From positions 868,001 through 932,000 of the forward strand of contig CAVVPS010000016.1 in the NCBI GenBank assembly GCA_963750195.1: a stretch of DNA of 64,000 bases, given 5' to 3'. The notes beneath the pieces were generated by a model that saw only the letters and a program-made list of their open reading frames with translations, was not told the origin of the DNA and did no database searches. This stretch comes from AP-15 sp963750195 (GTDB taxonomy: Bacteria; Pseudomonadota; Alphaproteobacteria; ATCC43930; CGMCC-115725). How positions within the stretch are numbered: position 1 is the stretch's first letter; the number at the start of each line of letters is the position of its first letter. Positions 8,043 to 16,948 of the stretch are shown here, in pieces. The position numbers and the translations under genes were made by a program.

Positions 8043-10019
8043 ATGTCTCTCTTCGTCCGGGTGTGGGGTCTTATTTCTCTTTTGGCGCTACTGATCGCCG
8101 CAGTCGCGCCGGCCGATGCCGGCATGATGCTGCTTGGCATGGGGCCACCGCCGGTATCGTCCGGTTATACGCCGCCCTGTGGCGGCACCAACCCGGCTTG
8201 CGCCTATGCCTATTCGACCGAGCGCCAAATGGTCTCGACCGCGACCACGGCGTTTCAGGTCTACCGCTCGGTCGACGGCACATATCAGGATGTTGGTTTC
8301 ACCGGCGCGGGGCTAGTCAACACCGCGACCGTCAACGCGTTCTGTAACGCCGCGGTCGGCGGGGTGATCTCGCGCAACTGCCTGCTTGCGCGGATTTACG
8401 ACCAATCCGGCAACGCCTGCCCGATATGGAACGCTACCGTGGCGAATATGCCAGATTATTACGTCGATCCGGGGCATCAAGGATTGCCGCGTTTCCAGGC
8501 GGTATATCAAGGTAGCGGGACCGTATTTAGCTTTTTGCTCGATAGTGGCGGCACGACGCAAAACCCGCCAACCCATCATTGCGCCGCCTTGACCGGACCA
8601 GCGCAATCCTTGTTCTTTGCCGGCAATAGCAGCTATGCGGCCTTTTCCTCGGGACAGAACGGGCTCATGGAAGGCACCGTGGCGAGCGGGCCGCAGGGCG
8701 CGATGTTCGCCGCGTTCACCGGGCCGCAGGGGCCTTATTCCTACAATCACTGCGTGCCTAATACGACGCCATGCGGCGGCATGGACACCGAGGCGCAAGG
8801 GCCGCAAGACAATTACACGCGCACCAGCAATGACGACTACACCGTCATTGCCGCGGCACCAACCAGCGGAACTAGCCCCTGGAACGTCTACATCAACAAT
8901 AACAACGCCTTCCCCAACGACAGCCAGCCCGATGCGCTGGTGACTGGCTTCCGCATGACGTGGGGTGCGTCCGGCGATCATTCCCAGCATGGGCCGAATA
9001 TCGGCCGATCCGAAGCGTTCTTTGGTTCGGTGTTGACTTCGGGTCAGGTCGCCAACCTTTACAGTAACGAAACCGGCTTTACCGCGGGGTTGACGACCGG
9101 ATATGTCGGGCCGGGCGACAACGCCGTGGTCGGCAACGAGAACAGTTATTCCCCCGGCCTCACTAGCCAAAAGGTTCTACAGCTACAGTGGTTGTCACAG
9201 GCGTTTTCGCTGCGCAAAGCCTATGCCGGGTATGAAGGCCCGGCATTGAACGCCTGCCAAGGCCAGGGTGCGGTCAGTTGCGAGGATATCGGCTGGGTCA
9301 ACAACACGCTCGACACGGCGACCCTGAGCGCATTCTGCGGCCCGGTCAGCGGCCTCAACAACTGCACCGTGGAAACGTGGTATAACGAGGCGCTCGCCCA
9401 AGCCGCCACGACAAACGGCGTCGGCACCGGAATCGACGCCACGGCGGTTTCGACATCGGCGCGGCCGACGATCGCGTGGTCTGGGTGCGGCACGACGGCG
9501 ATCACGGTTTGCATCGTCACCAGCTCGACCAACTATTTTACCACAGCCGGGATCACCGTTGACGGCGGCTATACCATGTCGGCGGTGGCGCAGCGTACCG
9601 GCGGCACCACCAGCCTTAGCGCGATCCTGTCGTCGGTTTCGACCCCCGAGACGTTTATCGGGTTTGCCGCCTCGGCGAATACCTGCACCGGCAGCGCCAC
9701 CAGTGGCGGAGGGGCATCAACCGTAGCCTGCAACGACAACGCGGTTCACAGTATCACGATTGACGCACACACCTCTCCATCCGCTTCTACGATCACTTAC
9801 GTCGATGGAACGGCGGGCACGGCCAACACCTCGACAATTGGCTACAGCGGAACCGGGCTGGGAGTTGGCGCGACGGGCGCCGGGCTAGACCCCTGCACCT
9901 GTCAACTGAGCGAAGTGCTGGTCTACGCCGACGCGCACGACACCAGCTACAACACGGCCCTCGGTTCCGCGGGTGTCGCCACCCTGCGCGCTAATCAACG
10001 CGCAGCATTCGGATTCTGA
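8043..10019 (+). CDS. Arabinofuranosidase (GH54)-like phage protein with two related domains (658 aa)
   Basis: A signal-like N-terminus (VRVWGLISLLALLIAAVAPADAG) is followed by a domain at about residues 50-330. Its pattern AYAYSTERQMV, FQVYRSVDGTYQDVGF, GLVNTATVNAFC and ARIYDQSGN matches the catalytic-domain signature of fungal-type alpha-L-arabinofuranosidase B (GH54, concanavalin-like fold). A second, more diverged copy starts near residue 385 (FSLRKAYAGYEGPALNAC, DIGWVNNTLDTATLSAFC, VETWYNEA). The C-terminus is again lectin-like. In a phage this would suit depolymerisation or binding of a host surface polysaccharide. Whether the catalytic residues survive cannot be decided by eye. The ribosome binding site is weak. 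Confidence 0.65.
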   Translation: MSLFVRVWGLISLLALLIAAVAPADAGMMLLGMGPPPVSSGYTPPCGGTNPACAYAYSTERQMVSTATTAFQVYRSVDGTYQDVGFTGAGLVNTATVNAFCNAAVGGVISRNCLLARIYDQSGNACPIWNATVANMPDYYVDPGHQGLPRFQAVYQGSGTVFSFLLDSGGTTQNPPTHHCAALTGPAQSLFFAGNSSYAAFSSGQNGLMEGTVASGPQGAMFAAFTGPQGPYSYNHCVPNTTPCGGMDTEAQGPQDNYTRTSNDDYTVIAAAPTSGTSPWNVYINNNNAFPNDSQPDALVTGFRMTWGASGDHSQHGPNIGRSEAFFGSVLTSGQVANLYSNETGFTAGLTTGYVGPGDNAVVGNENSYSPGLTSQKVLQLQWLSQAFSLRKAYAGYEGPALNACQGQGAVSCEDIGWVNNTLDTATLSAFCGPVSGLNNCTVETWYNEALAQAATTNGVGTGIDATAVSTSARPTIAWSGCGTTAITVCIVTSSTNYFTTAGITVDGGYTMSAVAQRTGGTTSLSAILSSVSTPETFIGFAASANTCTGSATSGGGASTVACNDNAVHSITIDAHTSPSASTITYVDGTAGTANTSTIGYSGTGLGVGATGAGLDPCTCQLSEVLVYADAHDTSYNTALGSAGVATLRANQRAAFGF

Positions 10020-10034
10020 GAAGGACGACCAGGA

Positions 10035-10532
10035 ATGGCAAACCGCACTGCATGGACAGCCGGCAACGGGGTCGGCTTTACCTGGACGACCGCGATCAAT
10101 GGCAGTGATCTCGCCTCACTCGCCAACGGCTCGACAGTGCTATCCTCGGTTGCCGATATCGCCAACCAGACCAACCTCGACATCTACGCCGACATTTCGG
10201 TAAGGATGACCGTCGGTTCGGCGACGCCGCCGGCCGGCGCGTGGTTTGGGCTCTATCTGGTGGCGTTGCTCGACGACGGCGCGACCTATGGCGATGGCTT
10301 CCTGACTTCGGGCAGCACCATTACCCGCGCGCCGCCGTGGTCGCCGGTCGGCAGCATCCCGCTGGAAACCGCCACCGCGGCCACCAACCTCTCCGGCCTC
10401 GTTCAAGGTATCGTCATCCCGCCAGGCAGTTTTCGGTTCGCCCTCTTCAACGGCTCGGGCGCGGCGCTCAGCAGCACCGCTGGCAATTGCATCGTCAAAT
10501 ACCGCACCTACAACATGCAGCTGAATAACTAG
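10035..10532 (+). CDS. Phage structural hypothetical protein (165 aa), paralogue of the gene at 7014
   Basis: GAGAAGGACG lies about ten bases upstream of ATG 10035. The protein is beta-rich, with a middle segment LDIYADISVRMTVGSATPPAGAW and an end FRFALFNGSGAALSSTAGN that mirrors the paralogue at 7014-7532. This kind of sequence is common in alphaproteobacterial phage fibre clusters. It has no membrane span or enzyme motif. Confidence 0.65.
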   Translation: MANRTAWTAGNGVGFTWTTAINGSDLASLANGSTVLSSVADIANQTNLDIYADISVRMTVGSATPPAGAWFGLYLVALLDDGATYGDGFLTSGSTITRAPPWSPVGSIPLETATAATNLSGLVQGIVIPPGSFRFALFNGSGAALSSTAGNCIVKYRTYNMQLNN

Positions 10533-10540
10533 GCCGGGAC

Positions 10541-11973
10541 ATGCCGCCGGCCTTCATCCATACCGGGCGGCTGCTTGGGAGTGGCATCCCGACTATCAAT
10601 CGGGCGCACCCGCTTGCGCAAAATTTGCTCGCCTGCTATGTGCCGGCAACCGCGCCGGGCGGGCGGATCATCAACCTCGCGGCACCCGGCAGCGGCGATC
10701 TGACGACGCGCACCGGTGTCGCCGTGGGCCTTGGGAAAACGCCGGAAGGGCCTGGGCTCGCCTACACCGGCACCGCGACAGCGATCGCAGGCGGCCCGAC
10801 GCCGACGGCCTGGCAGAAAAACTATGGGGTGTCGCTGTTTACGCGCTGCCAGATCACCACGCAGGCCGCCAACAACACGCCATCCTACATTTTTGGGGTG
10901 GCATCTTCGAGCACTCCCTTCAACTGTTATGCAGTGGGCGTGGGAGGAACGACCGCCAACGGCGCCATCAGCGTCTTTCACAGCAGCACCGCAGGCAACC
11001 AATCGGGCGCGATCGTGCCGACGACCGGGGCGATGTGTTCCGTTGGCGCGGCCTTCCCGCAGTCGGCCGATCCGAATCTCTATGTCAACGGTGTCCAAGA
11101 CGTCATCAGCAACGTCATCCCGACAAACATCACCTACAATGGCACGATCACCACCGAGCTTGGGGAGCAAACCAGCCCGCACGGTGTTCTGGCGACGCTA
11201 ACAGTCGGCTACATCTGGAACCGGGTGCTGACCGCCGGCGAGAACCGCTATCTCGACGCCAACCCCTATGCGCTGCTGCTGTGGCCGAGCGACCGGGTGT
11301 CGCTGGCGTTGGCGACGCTCGCATCGGGGGGCACGACCATCACAGCGGACGCGATCCTGGCCGCCGAATTCCTAGAAAGCCTACACATCGATAGCGGCGT
11401 TCCGGTAGAATTGCTCGCCGGCGGACCGACGATCACCGGGAACGCCACGCTACCGCTCGAATTCAGTGCCACTGTTCTGCGCGACTGGGGCGCCAGTGCT
11501 GCGCAATCAATGATCCGGCGCTTCTCGCGCCCAGCGCTGGTAGGCCGGGTCCGCCGGCTGTTCTTCCCTGGCCGCCCGGGGACGCTCGCGATCGAAAGCG
11601 AGGGACGGCAGCATGCCGATCCGGGAGCGCCGATAGAGTTCTCGGCTCCGCCGGAAATTCAGTCGCCGGTGATGCGATGTCGCCGATCGAAACGCTCTCG
11701 GGCCAGCGGAGTGAGCAAGGAGCGGCGATCGAAAACACAGAGAGCCTGCAGGTCGATCCGTCCGCGCCGGTCGAAGCCCTGGCTGCTTCGCTACTTGACA
11801 TCCGTGGCCCAGTCGAAGCGTTGGCTGGCGGTATTACCACGATCACCGATGCCAATTTGGCGGTCGAATGGGTTACGGCGGCACCCCCGATTTTGATCTC
11901 GTTAGAATCCGGGCGGGAGCGGGTCAGGTTGCTCGCGACGCGGGGTCGGGTTCGTTTATTGCGGAGAAAGTGA
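10541..11973 (+). pseudogene. LamG/concanavalin-like phage protein with short C-terminal repeats, frame disrupted
   Basis: Residues 1-245 resemble a LamG/concanavalin-like lectin fold (IHTGRLLGSGIPTINRAHPLAQNLLACY, then VGYIWNRVLTAGENRYLDANPYALL), a frequent phage fibre-associated domain. After it, short repeats of the type (P/A)(V/I)E plus three residues recur: PVELLAG, PLEFSA, PIEFSA, then in another frame PIETLSG, AIENTES, PVEALAA, PVEALAG, AVEWVTA. The frame changes from that of 10541 to that of 11677 near 11660-11675, which fits loss of one base. The upstream frame runs on as arginine-rich non-homologous sequence to 11896, and the downstream frame ends at 11973, one base before the next gene. 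Two genes with an unmarked restart is the alternative. Confidence 0.65.
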
Positions 11974-12342
11974 ATGCGACTGGCGATGGCGTTTGACCCG
12001 ATCGAGGCCGGCGAGGTCGACAATTTCGCCTTCGACTTCACTGCGGATGTCGGCGGAGCGACCATCGCGTCGACCAACTGGACCTGCGCATTGGCACCGT
12101 ATCAGACGGCAACGGACCCGGCCCCCCAGGCCCGGATCTTGTCGGCTTCTACGCAGACGCTGATCCAGATTCGTTCGCCCCTTGATGGATCGCTACAAAA
12201 CATAACCGGGTTCTTCTCGATCGCTTCAGTTGGAGGGATGCCGGTCTCGGCAATTGGCGGCACCTATATCCTCGAGGCCACCGCCGACCTTACCGACGGC
12301 CGATCGTTGAAACTAAATTCCACGGTTCAGTGTGTGGGCTGA
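11974..12342 (+). CDS. Phage fibre-tail adaptor-like protein (122 aa)
   Basis: ATG 11974 directly follows the preceding stop. The protein has an immunoglobulin-like strand pattern: DFTADVGGATIASTNWTC, then QNITGFFSIASVGG, then GGTYILEATADLTDGRSLKL. This resembles small phage proteins annotated as fibre-tail adaptors. The assignment rests on this pattern alone. The protein has no signal peptide. It precedes the protease gene by 86 bp. Confidence 0.45.
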   Translation: MRLAMAFDPIEAGEVDNFAFDFTADVGGATIASTNWTCALAPYQTATDPAPQARILSASTQTLIQIRSPLDGSLQNITGFFSIASVGGMPVSAIGGTYILEATADLTDGRSLKLNSTVQCVG

Positions 12343-12428
12343 GGCACCGAACAGGAAGTCCGCACGGCCGATCAACGCGGCTTCTACTTTTCGCTCAGCG
12401 AACCGAACCATAGGTCAGAAATCGGATC

Positions 12429-14597
12429 ATGAAAATCTACCTGCCGATCGCGAAGGTCGATCCCGAGCACCGCGAAGTCTGGGGATATGCGTCGACCGAA
12501 GCGCGCGACGACCAGGGGGAGATCGTTAAGCGCGACGCCCTCGTCGCAGCGCTCGGCGACTATATGCGGTTCGCCAATATCCGCGAGATGCATCAACTCT
12601 CAGCGGTCGGGGTCGCCAGAGAGGCTGCGGTTGATGACCGGGGGCTTTATATCGGCGCCAGGATCGTCGACGACCAAGCATGGCAAAAAGTGATCGAGGG
12701 CGTCTACAAGGGCTACTCGATCGGCGGTCGCATCACGCAGCGCGATCCGGCCGATTACAAGACGATCACTGGGCTGGTGCTGAACGAAATTTCGCTGGTC
12801 GACCGCCCGGCCAACCCGGAAGCCGTATTCGACTATTGGAAAGCCGCAGGAGCGTCGACCATGCCCGAGCCCCGGTTCAACCCGCCAATTCAGATCTGGG
12901 CCTGCGGGGTCTCCGAACACCGGCATCTGGTTAAAGCCGACGCGCTCAAATGCCAAGGAGAGGGGGTGGTTGCCGAGGTGGCGCCGTCTGGAAAAATCGC
13001 CGAATCCGGCGTGACCTTGATCGCGGCGGCGCAGACCGCGATCGCGACGGCCGAGGGGGCGCTTGAGAAGGCACAGGGCAAGGCGATTGCAAGCTCCGCG
13101 TTCGGCGCGGCCCAATATGCAGATCCCGGTTATCAGACCGACGGAAAGAAACGCTACCCGATCGACACGGAAAGGCACATTCGGGCCGCCTGGAACTTTA
13201 TCCACCATCCAAACAATTCGCGGCGGTACACCGCAGTTCAGCTCGACGACATCAAGGCCAAAATTATTGCCGCCTGGAAAGCAGAGATCGACACTGACGG
13301 TCCGCCTGGCGCCGACGGCGGCAACAAGGCCGGAAAGAATCCGGCGCAGGTCGCGCTAACCAAGGCCCTGTGGGATGTCGGTCACGTCGCTCGGATTATC
13401 CTCGATCTCGAGTGGCTCGAGGAAAGCTTGGCGGCCGAAGCGGAGATGGAAGGCGACGACTTGCCGCAGCCGGCTCGGCTTCAGGCAATCATCGCCGAGC
13501 TGTGCGGTTTTCTGAACGCGCTAGTGACCGAAGAGACCGGCGAGATCCTGGGCGGCGCGGAGAGCCACAGCGAGCCCGTTGTCTCATCGCCGCCGGACAT
13601 TCTGATCATGGCCGCCGGCGCTGCCGGCGCGGCCCTCGTCGCCGATCTGTGCAAAGACGGGAGTCCGAGAATGCGAAAACTCGCCGCGGCGGTCCTCGCC
13701 AAGATTAAGCACAGCCAAGGCGACCAGACGCTGCTCGACCTCGCCTACCATGCGGTCGACAAGTGCATGGGCATGAATGGCCTGTTGTTAGCCGAAAAAA
13801 GCCATTTGGCCAAGGCCCGCGATGCGCTGAAGGCAGCGGGCGCCGCTTCGAGCGAGGAATCGACCGTCGACACAGTCCGCAATCCCGAGGTCCCGTCGCC
13901 GATGGTCCGACCGCCGGCACGCGAGTTCCGCCCCGGCGAGAATTCCGCCGTCGACACGTCGAGGGGCCCGCCTGCGGCCGTCAGCGACGGCGTGCTCGAG
14001 ATGATCGCAGCAGTGCTGAGCAAGCGCGGGTCGGGGCATCAGGCGCTGATGGACGTGGCGCATGATTGTATCGGCCGGTTGACCGATGGTGCCAGCTGCG
14101 CCGCAGTCAAGGTCGGCGCCCGCCATTCGCAAGAGACCCTGGGGGCTCTGGCCGAGGCTCATGACCATCTCGTCGCGGCCGGCGCCAAATGCGACGCGGT
14201 GGGCTTTACCGCCGAGGCGGAGTGGGAGGGCACGGAATTTGACACCGGGAAGGTGTCGGGGGGGGATTTGGCCAAGATGCTGGCGGGCGAGCGGGCCGAG
14301 AAGGCGGCGCTGATCGCCACCCTGACCGACATCGTGCCGCGTCTCGACCAACTGACAAAGCGGGTCGAGGACATTGCCCGCACCCCGCTGCCGCCGCTGA
14401 CAATATCCAAAAGTGCGACTGCCATCTCAAAGCAGCAAGACGCCGGAGGCCTCGGTGGACTCTCGCCCGCGGATTTCGCCGCGGCCTTCTCCTGCATGAG
14501 CAAGGAAGACCAGACTCTGACCCTTATCAAGGCCAGCTATGCTAACCCGATCCACGCGCCCGGCCACGGCACCGCAAAGGAACCGCGCCGGGAGTGA
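12429..14597 (+). CDS. XkdF-type phage prohead protease fused to a scaffold-like C-terminus (722 aa)
   Basis: Residues 1-140 match the XkdF-type putative phage serine protease domain: VWGYASTEARDDQGEIV, REMHQLSAVGVA, YIGARIVDDQAWQKV and YSIGGRI...LNEISLVDRPANPEA. Residues about 225-285 (KKRYPIDTERHIRAAWNFIHHPNNSRRY) match a DUF6582-like segment. Two related helical repeats follow (TLLDLAYHAVDKCMGMNG..., and ALMDVAHDCIGRLTDGASC...LAEAHDHLVAAGAKC). The end is coiled-coil-like and charged (ERAEKAALIATLTDIVPRLDQLTKRVEDI), as expected of a scaffold. It lies immediately before the major capsid gene, where protease and scaffold genes sit in HK97-like phages. The start has only a weak ribosome binding site. 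Confidence 0.78.
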   Translation: MKIYLPIAKVDPEHREVWGYASTEARDDQGEIVKRDALVAALGDYMRFANIREMHQLSAVGVAREAAVDDRGLYIGARIVDDQAWQKVIEGVYKGYSIGGRITQRDPADYKTITGLVLNEISLVDRPANPEAVFDYWKAAGASTMPEPRFNPPIQIWACGVSEHRHLVKADALKCQGEGVVAEVAPSGKIAESGVTLIAAAQTAIATAEGALEKAQGKAIASSAFGAAQYADPGYQTDGKKRYPIDTERHIRAAWNFIHHPNNSRRYTAVQLDDIKAKIIAAWKAEIDTDGPPGADGGNKAGKNPAQVALTKALWDVGHVARIILDLEWLEESLAAEAEMEGDDLPQPARLQAIIAELCGFLNALVTEETGEILGGAESHSEPVVSSPPDILIMAAGAAGAALVADLCKDGSPRMRKLAAAVLAKIKHSQGDQTLLDLAYHAVDKCMGMNGLLLAEKSHLAKARDALKAAGAASSEESTVDTVRNPEVPSPMVRPPAREFRPGENSAVDTSRGPPAAVSDGVLEMIAAVLSKRGSGHQALMDVAHDCIGRLTDGASCAAVKVGARHSQETLGALAEAHDHLVAAGAKCDAVGFTAEAEWEGTEFDTGKVSGGDLAKMLAGERAEKAALIATLTDIVPRLDQLTKRVEDIARTPLPPLTISKSATAISKQQDAGGLGGLSPADFAAAFSCMSKEDQTLTLIKASYANPIHAPGHGTAKEPRRE

Positions 14598-14618
14598 GGC
14601 CGGCCTTTAGGCCGTATC

Positions 14619-14646
14619 CGAACCCGCCCTCAGGCGGGTTTTTCTT
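14619..14646 (+). terminator. Rho-independent terminator before the capsid gene
   Basis: AACCCGCC (14621-14628) pairs with GGCGGGTT (14633-14640) around a CTCA-type loop, followed by a T-rich run (TTTCTTT). A second small hairpin (GGCCGGCC...GGCC) lies just upstream near 14598-14614. The pair separates the protease gene from the capsid gene and probably lowers or resets transcription there. Confidence 0.8.
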
Positions 14647-14672
14647 TGCCCCCCTTTTGGGAGGAACAGTTG

Positions 14673-16175
14673 ATGAGTTCAATCACCCAAGAATCGCTGG
14701 AGCTGTTGAAAAGGGCTCTGGCTGCGCCGGACGACGCGCTCGCTAAGTCTATTTCGACCGCGACTGGACTGGTTGCCTACGATTTGCAGGCCCCGGCGAA
14801 AAATCTCTATCCGTTCGTTACCCCGATCCGAAATGTATTGCCTCGGGTCGGCGGCGGCACCGGCACGGCGACCAATTGGCGCCAGGTCAACGCCATAATC
14901 GGCTCTGGCTTCGACGCGATGGGATGGGTCCCGGAAGGCCAACGCTCGGGCCAGATGTCGTATTCAACCTCAAACAAATCTGCCACGTTTGTGACGATCG
15001 GCGAAGAGGATGCGGCAACCTTCGAAGCCATCTCTGCCGGACGCGAGTTCGAAGACATCCAAGCGCGGATGACCTTCCGTCTGCTGCAAAAGATGATGCT
15101 GAAGGAGGAGATGGCGATCCTCGCCGGTAATGCCTCCTTGCAGCTTGGTACGCCGTTAGCCCCGACCTTATCGGCTTCGGGCGCGGGCGCCACGCTTCCG
15201 GCCGGGACTTATTTCGTCAAAGTCGTGGCCCTGACCCTCGAAGGCTATCAGAACTCGAATGTGTCGGGCGGTGTTGCAACCACCAAAACTGTTACCGGCG
15301 TAGACAATAAAACCTTCAACTTGTCGGGCGGCTCTTCTGCCATCAGCGCCGAGGCAAGCCAGGCAGTGACGCTCGGCCAGACTCTATTTTGCAGCGTCAC
15401 CCCGATCCAAGGGGCTGTTGCTTATGCCTGGTACATCTCAACCTCGACCGGGACCGAGATTTTGCAGGCGATTACGACGATCAACAGCCTGGCGGTTTCG
15501 GCGGCGCTGATCACTGGAACGCAGTCCCAAACAGCGTTCTCAGCTATCGATAATTCGGCCAATCCGAGCTATGCCTATGACGGACTGTTGACGACCGCAC
15601 TCAAAAGTGGCTCGAACGCGTATGTCAACATCTTGCCGACCGGCACGGCCGGAACCGGCACGACCTTGACCTCCTCTGGACGCGGCTCGGTCAACGAGAT
15701 CGATACGATGTTCCAAACTATGTGGAACAATTTCGAATTGTCACCCACCGTTCTTTATGTCAACGCCCAGGAATTAAAAAACATTACTACCAAAGTGCTG
15801 TCGAATAGTTCCGGGCCACTGCTACGTTATGACACGCCTGCGGATGGAAGCGAGGGCGAGTACCAAATAACCGCATCCGGAGTTGTACAGTTTTATTATA
15901 ATCCTTTTGCAATCTATGGCGGATTGCGCATCCCGATCAAGATCCACCCGCGGGTTCCGCCAGGCACTATTATCGGCTGGGCCGAAAACCTGCCGATCCA
16001 GTATCAGTCGAACGAGGTCCCCAACGTCGCCGAACTCAAGACTCGGCAGGACTATTATCAGATCGACTGGCCGATCGTCACTCGCCAGCGCCAGGTCGGC
16101 GTCTACGCCGAAGAAGTCCTGGCCGTTTATGCACCGTTCGCAATGGGCGTGATTACCAACATCACTAACGGCTGA
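14673..16175 (+). CDS. Major capsid protein with Ig-like insertion (500 aa)
   Basis: ATG 14673 has GGGAGG 10 bp upstream; an in-frame ATG at 14646 would begin inside the terminator tail. The N-terminal region (TATGLVAYDLQAPAKNLYPFVTPIRN, NWRQVNAIIG, MGWVPEGQRSGQMSYSTSNKSATFVTIGEEDAATFEAISAGREFEDIQARMTFRLLQKMMLKEE) and the C-terminal region (GSVNEIDTMFQTMWNNFELSPTVLYVN, PIKIHPRVPPGTIIGWAENLPIQY) fit an HK97-fold coat protein of the large type. Residues about 158-272 (PAGTYFVKVVALTLEGYQN...SVTPIQGAVAYAWYIST) look like a fibronectin/Ig-like domain inserted in the coat protein, probably displayed outside the capsid. Confidence 0.85.
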   Translation: MSSITQESLELLKRALAAPDDALAKSISTATGLVAYDLQAPAKNLYPFVTPIRNVLPRVGGGTGTATNWRQVNAIIGSGFDAMGWVPEGQRSGQMSYSTSNKSATFVTIGEEDAATFEAISAGREFEDIQARMTFRLLQKMMLKEEMAILAGNASLQLGTPLAPTLSASGAGATLPAGTYFVKVVALTLEGYQNSNVSGGVATTKTVTGVDNKTFNLSGGSSAISAEASQAVTLGQTLFCSVTPIQGAVAYAWYISTSTGTEILQAITTINSLAVSAALITGTQSQTAFSAIDNSANPSYAYDGLLTTALKSGSNAYVNILPTGTAGTGTTLTSSGRGSVNEIDTMFQTMWNNFELSPTVLYVNAQELKNITTKVLSNSSGPLLRYDTPADGSEGEYQITASGVVQFYYNPFAIYGGLRIPIKIHPRVPPGTIIGWAENLPIQYQSNEVPNVAELKTRQDYYQIDWPIVTRQRQVGVYAEEVLAVYAPFAMGVITNITNG

Positions 16176-16180
16176 GTTCG

Positions 16181-16648
16181 ATGCCCGAGCTGATAGCGCT
16201 GCGTGCTGCGTTTGGCCAGGACGAGGCCAACCACGGCATTAGGCGCTATCGCGTCGGTGGAGATGGTCTTGTGCACGTTCCTGCCGAGGCCGCTTTCTTT
16301 CTGGTCAACAAAGGAGGGTTCGCCGTGGCGGAGACGACCGTCGCTCAAGTCCCGGGAGGCTTGCTCCGTGCGCCGCTGCCTCGTGGCACGCGATCAGCTG
16401 CAGACCCGAGTTCGCGGGTGCACCTGCATCACGACAGCACCGGCGGTTTCAGGAATTGCGGATCCAAACATCGAGGCGATCAGAACAGCGACGTGCTCGT
16501 TCCCGCCGAAGCCGCCGGCGATCTCCTAGTGCACGGGATCCTGCCGGCGACGCAGGGTCTGCGCCCACGTGAACGCGAAGTGGGACCACAGCCAATCGGG
16601 CTTGAAAGATCGTCGGTTGGGGACGCGACTTCGACGGCCGCACCCTAG
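16181..16648 (+). CDS. Phage head-associated hypothetical protein (155 aa), doubtful C-terminal part
   Basis: ATG 16181 lies six bases after the capsid stop. Residues 1-50 (MPELIALRAAFGQDEANHGIRRYRV...VHVPAEAAFFLVNKGGF) resemble very short head proteins found after capsid genes. A second VPAEAA motif occurs near residue 107 (VLVPAEAAGDLLVHG), as if two copies were fused. The region between them is compositionally odd, and an alternative frame (16203-16529) is also open, so a further frame disruption is possible. The product as read is reported with caution. Confidence 0.5.
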   Translation: MPELIALRAAFGQDEANHGIRRYRVGGDGLVHVPAEAAFFLVNKGGFAVAETTVAQVPGGLLRAPLPRGTRSAADPSSRVHLHHDSTGGFRNCGSKHRGDQNSDVLVPAEAAGDLLVHGILPATQGLRPREREVGPQPIGLERSSVGDATSTAAP

Positions 16649-16660
16649 GGGAGGGGCTGA

Positions 16661-16948
16661 ATGGTGTCCGACATCAACGAGCCGGTTTACGCCACAAATG
16701 TGCGGCGCGCGATCGAGGCAATCAACCCATCAATTGGCGATGCGGCCCGGACCTACGGATGGCCAGCCGCGCTCGATGCGGTTAGCACGATCCTGATGTC
16801 GCTGCTAATAGCCGCGGTCGGTGGTGACGAGGCTCGCTCGGCCTGTAGTAGAATGTACGAGGAAGTGTCGAGACTTGAACACGCCTGGGCCCCACTGCTG
16901 CCATGGGTCTCGGATCCGGGTGAAGGCGAACCGCGAGGGCGCGCCTGA
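16661..16948 (+). CDS. Phage hypothetical protein (95 aa)
   Basis: GGGGAGGGG at 16649-16657 gives a strong ribosome binding site for ATG 16661. The stop touches the next start at 16948. The product has a helical core (ALDAVSTILMSLLIAAVGG) and an acidic C-terminal part. It lies between the capsid and the head-tail connector. No family is recognised. Confidence 0.65.
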   Translation: MVSDINEPVYATNVRRAIEAINPSIGDAARTYGWPAALDAVSTILMSLLIAAVGGDEARSACSRMYEEVSRLEHAWAPLLPWVSDPGEGEPRGRA

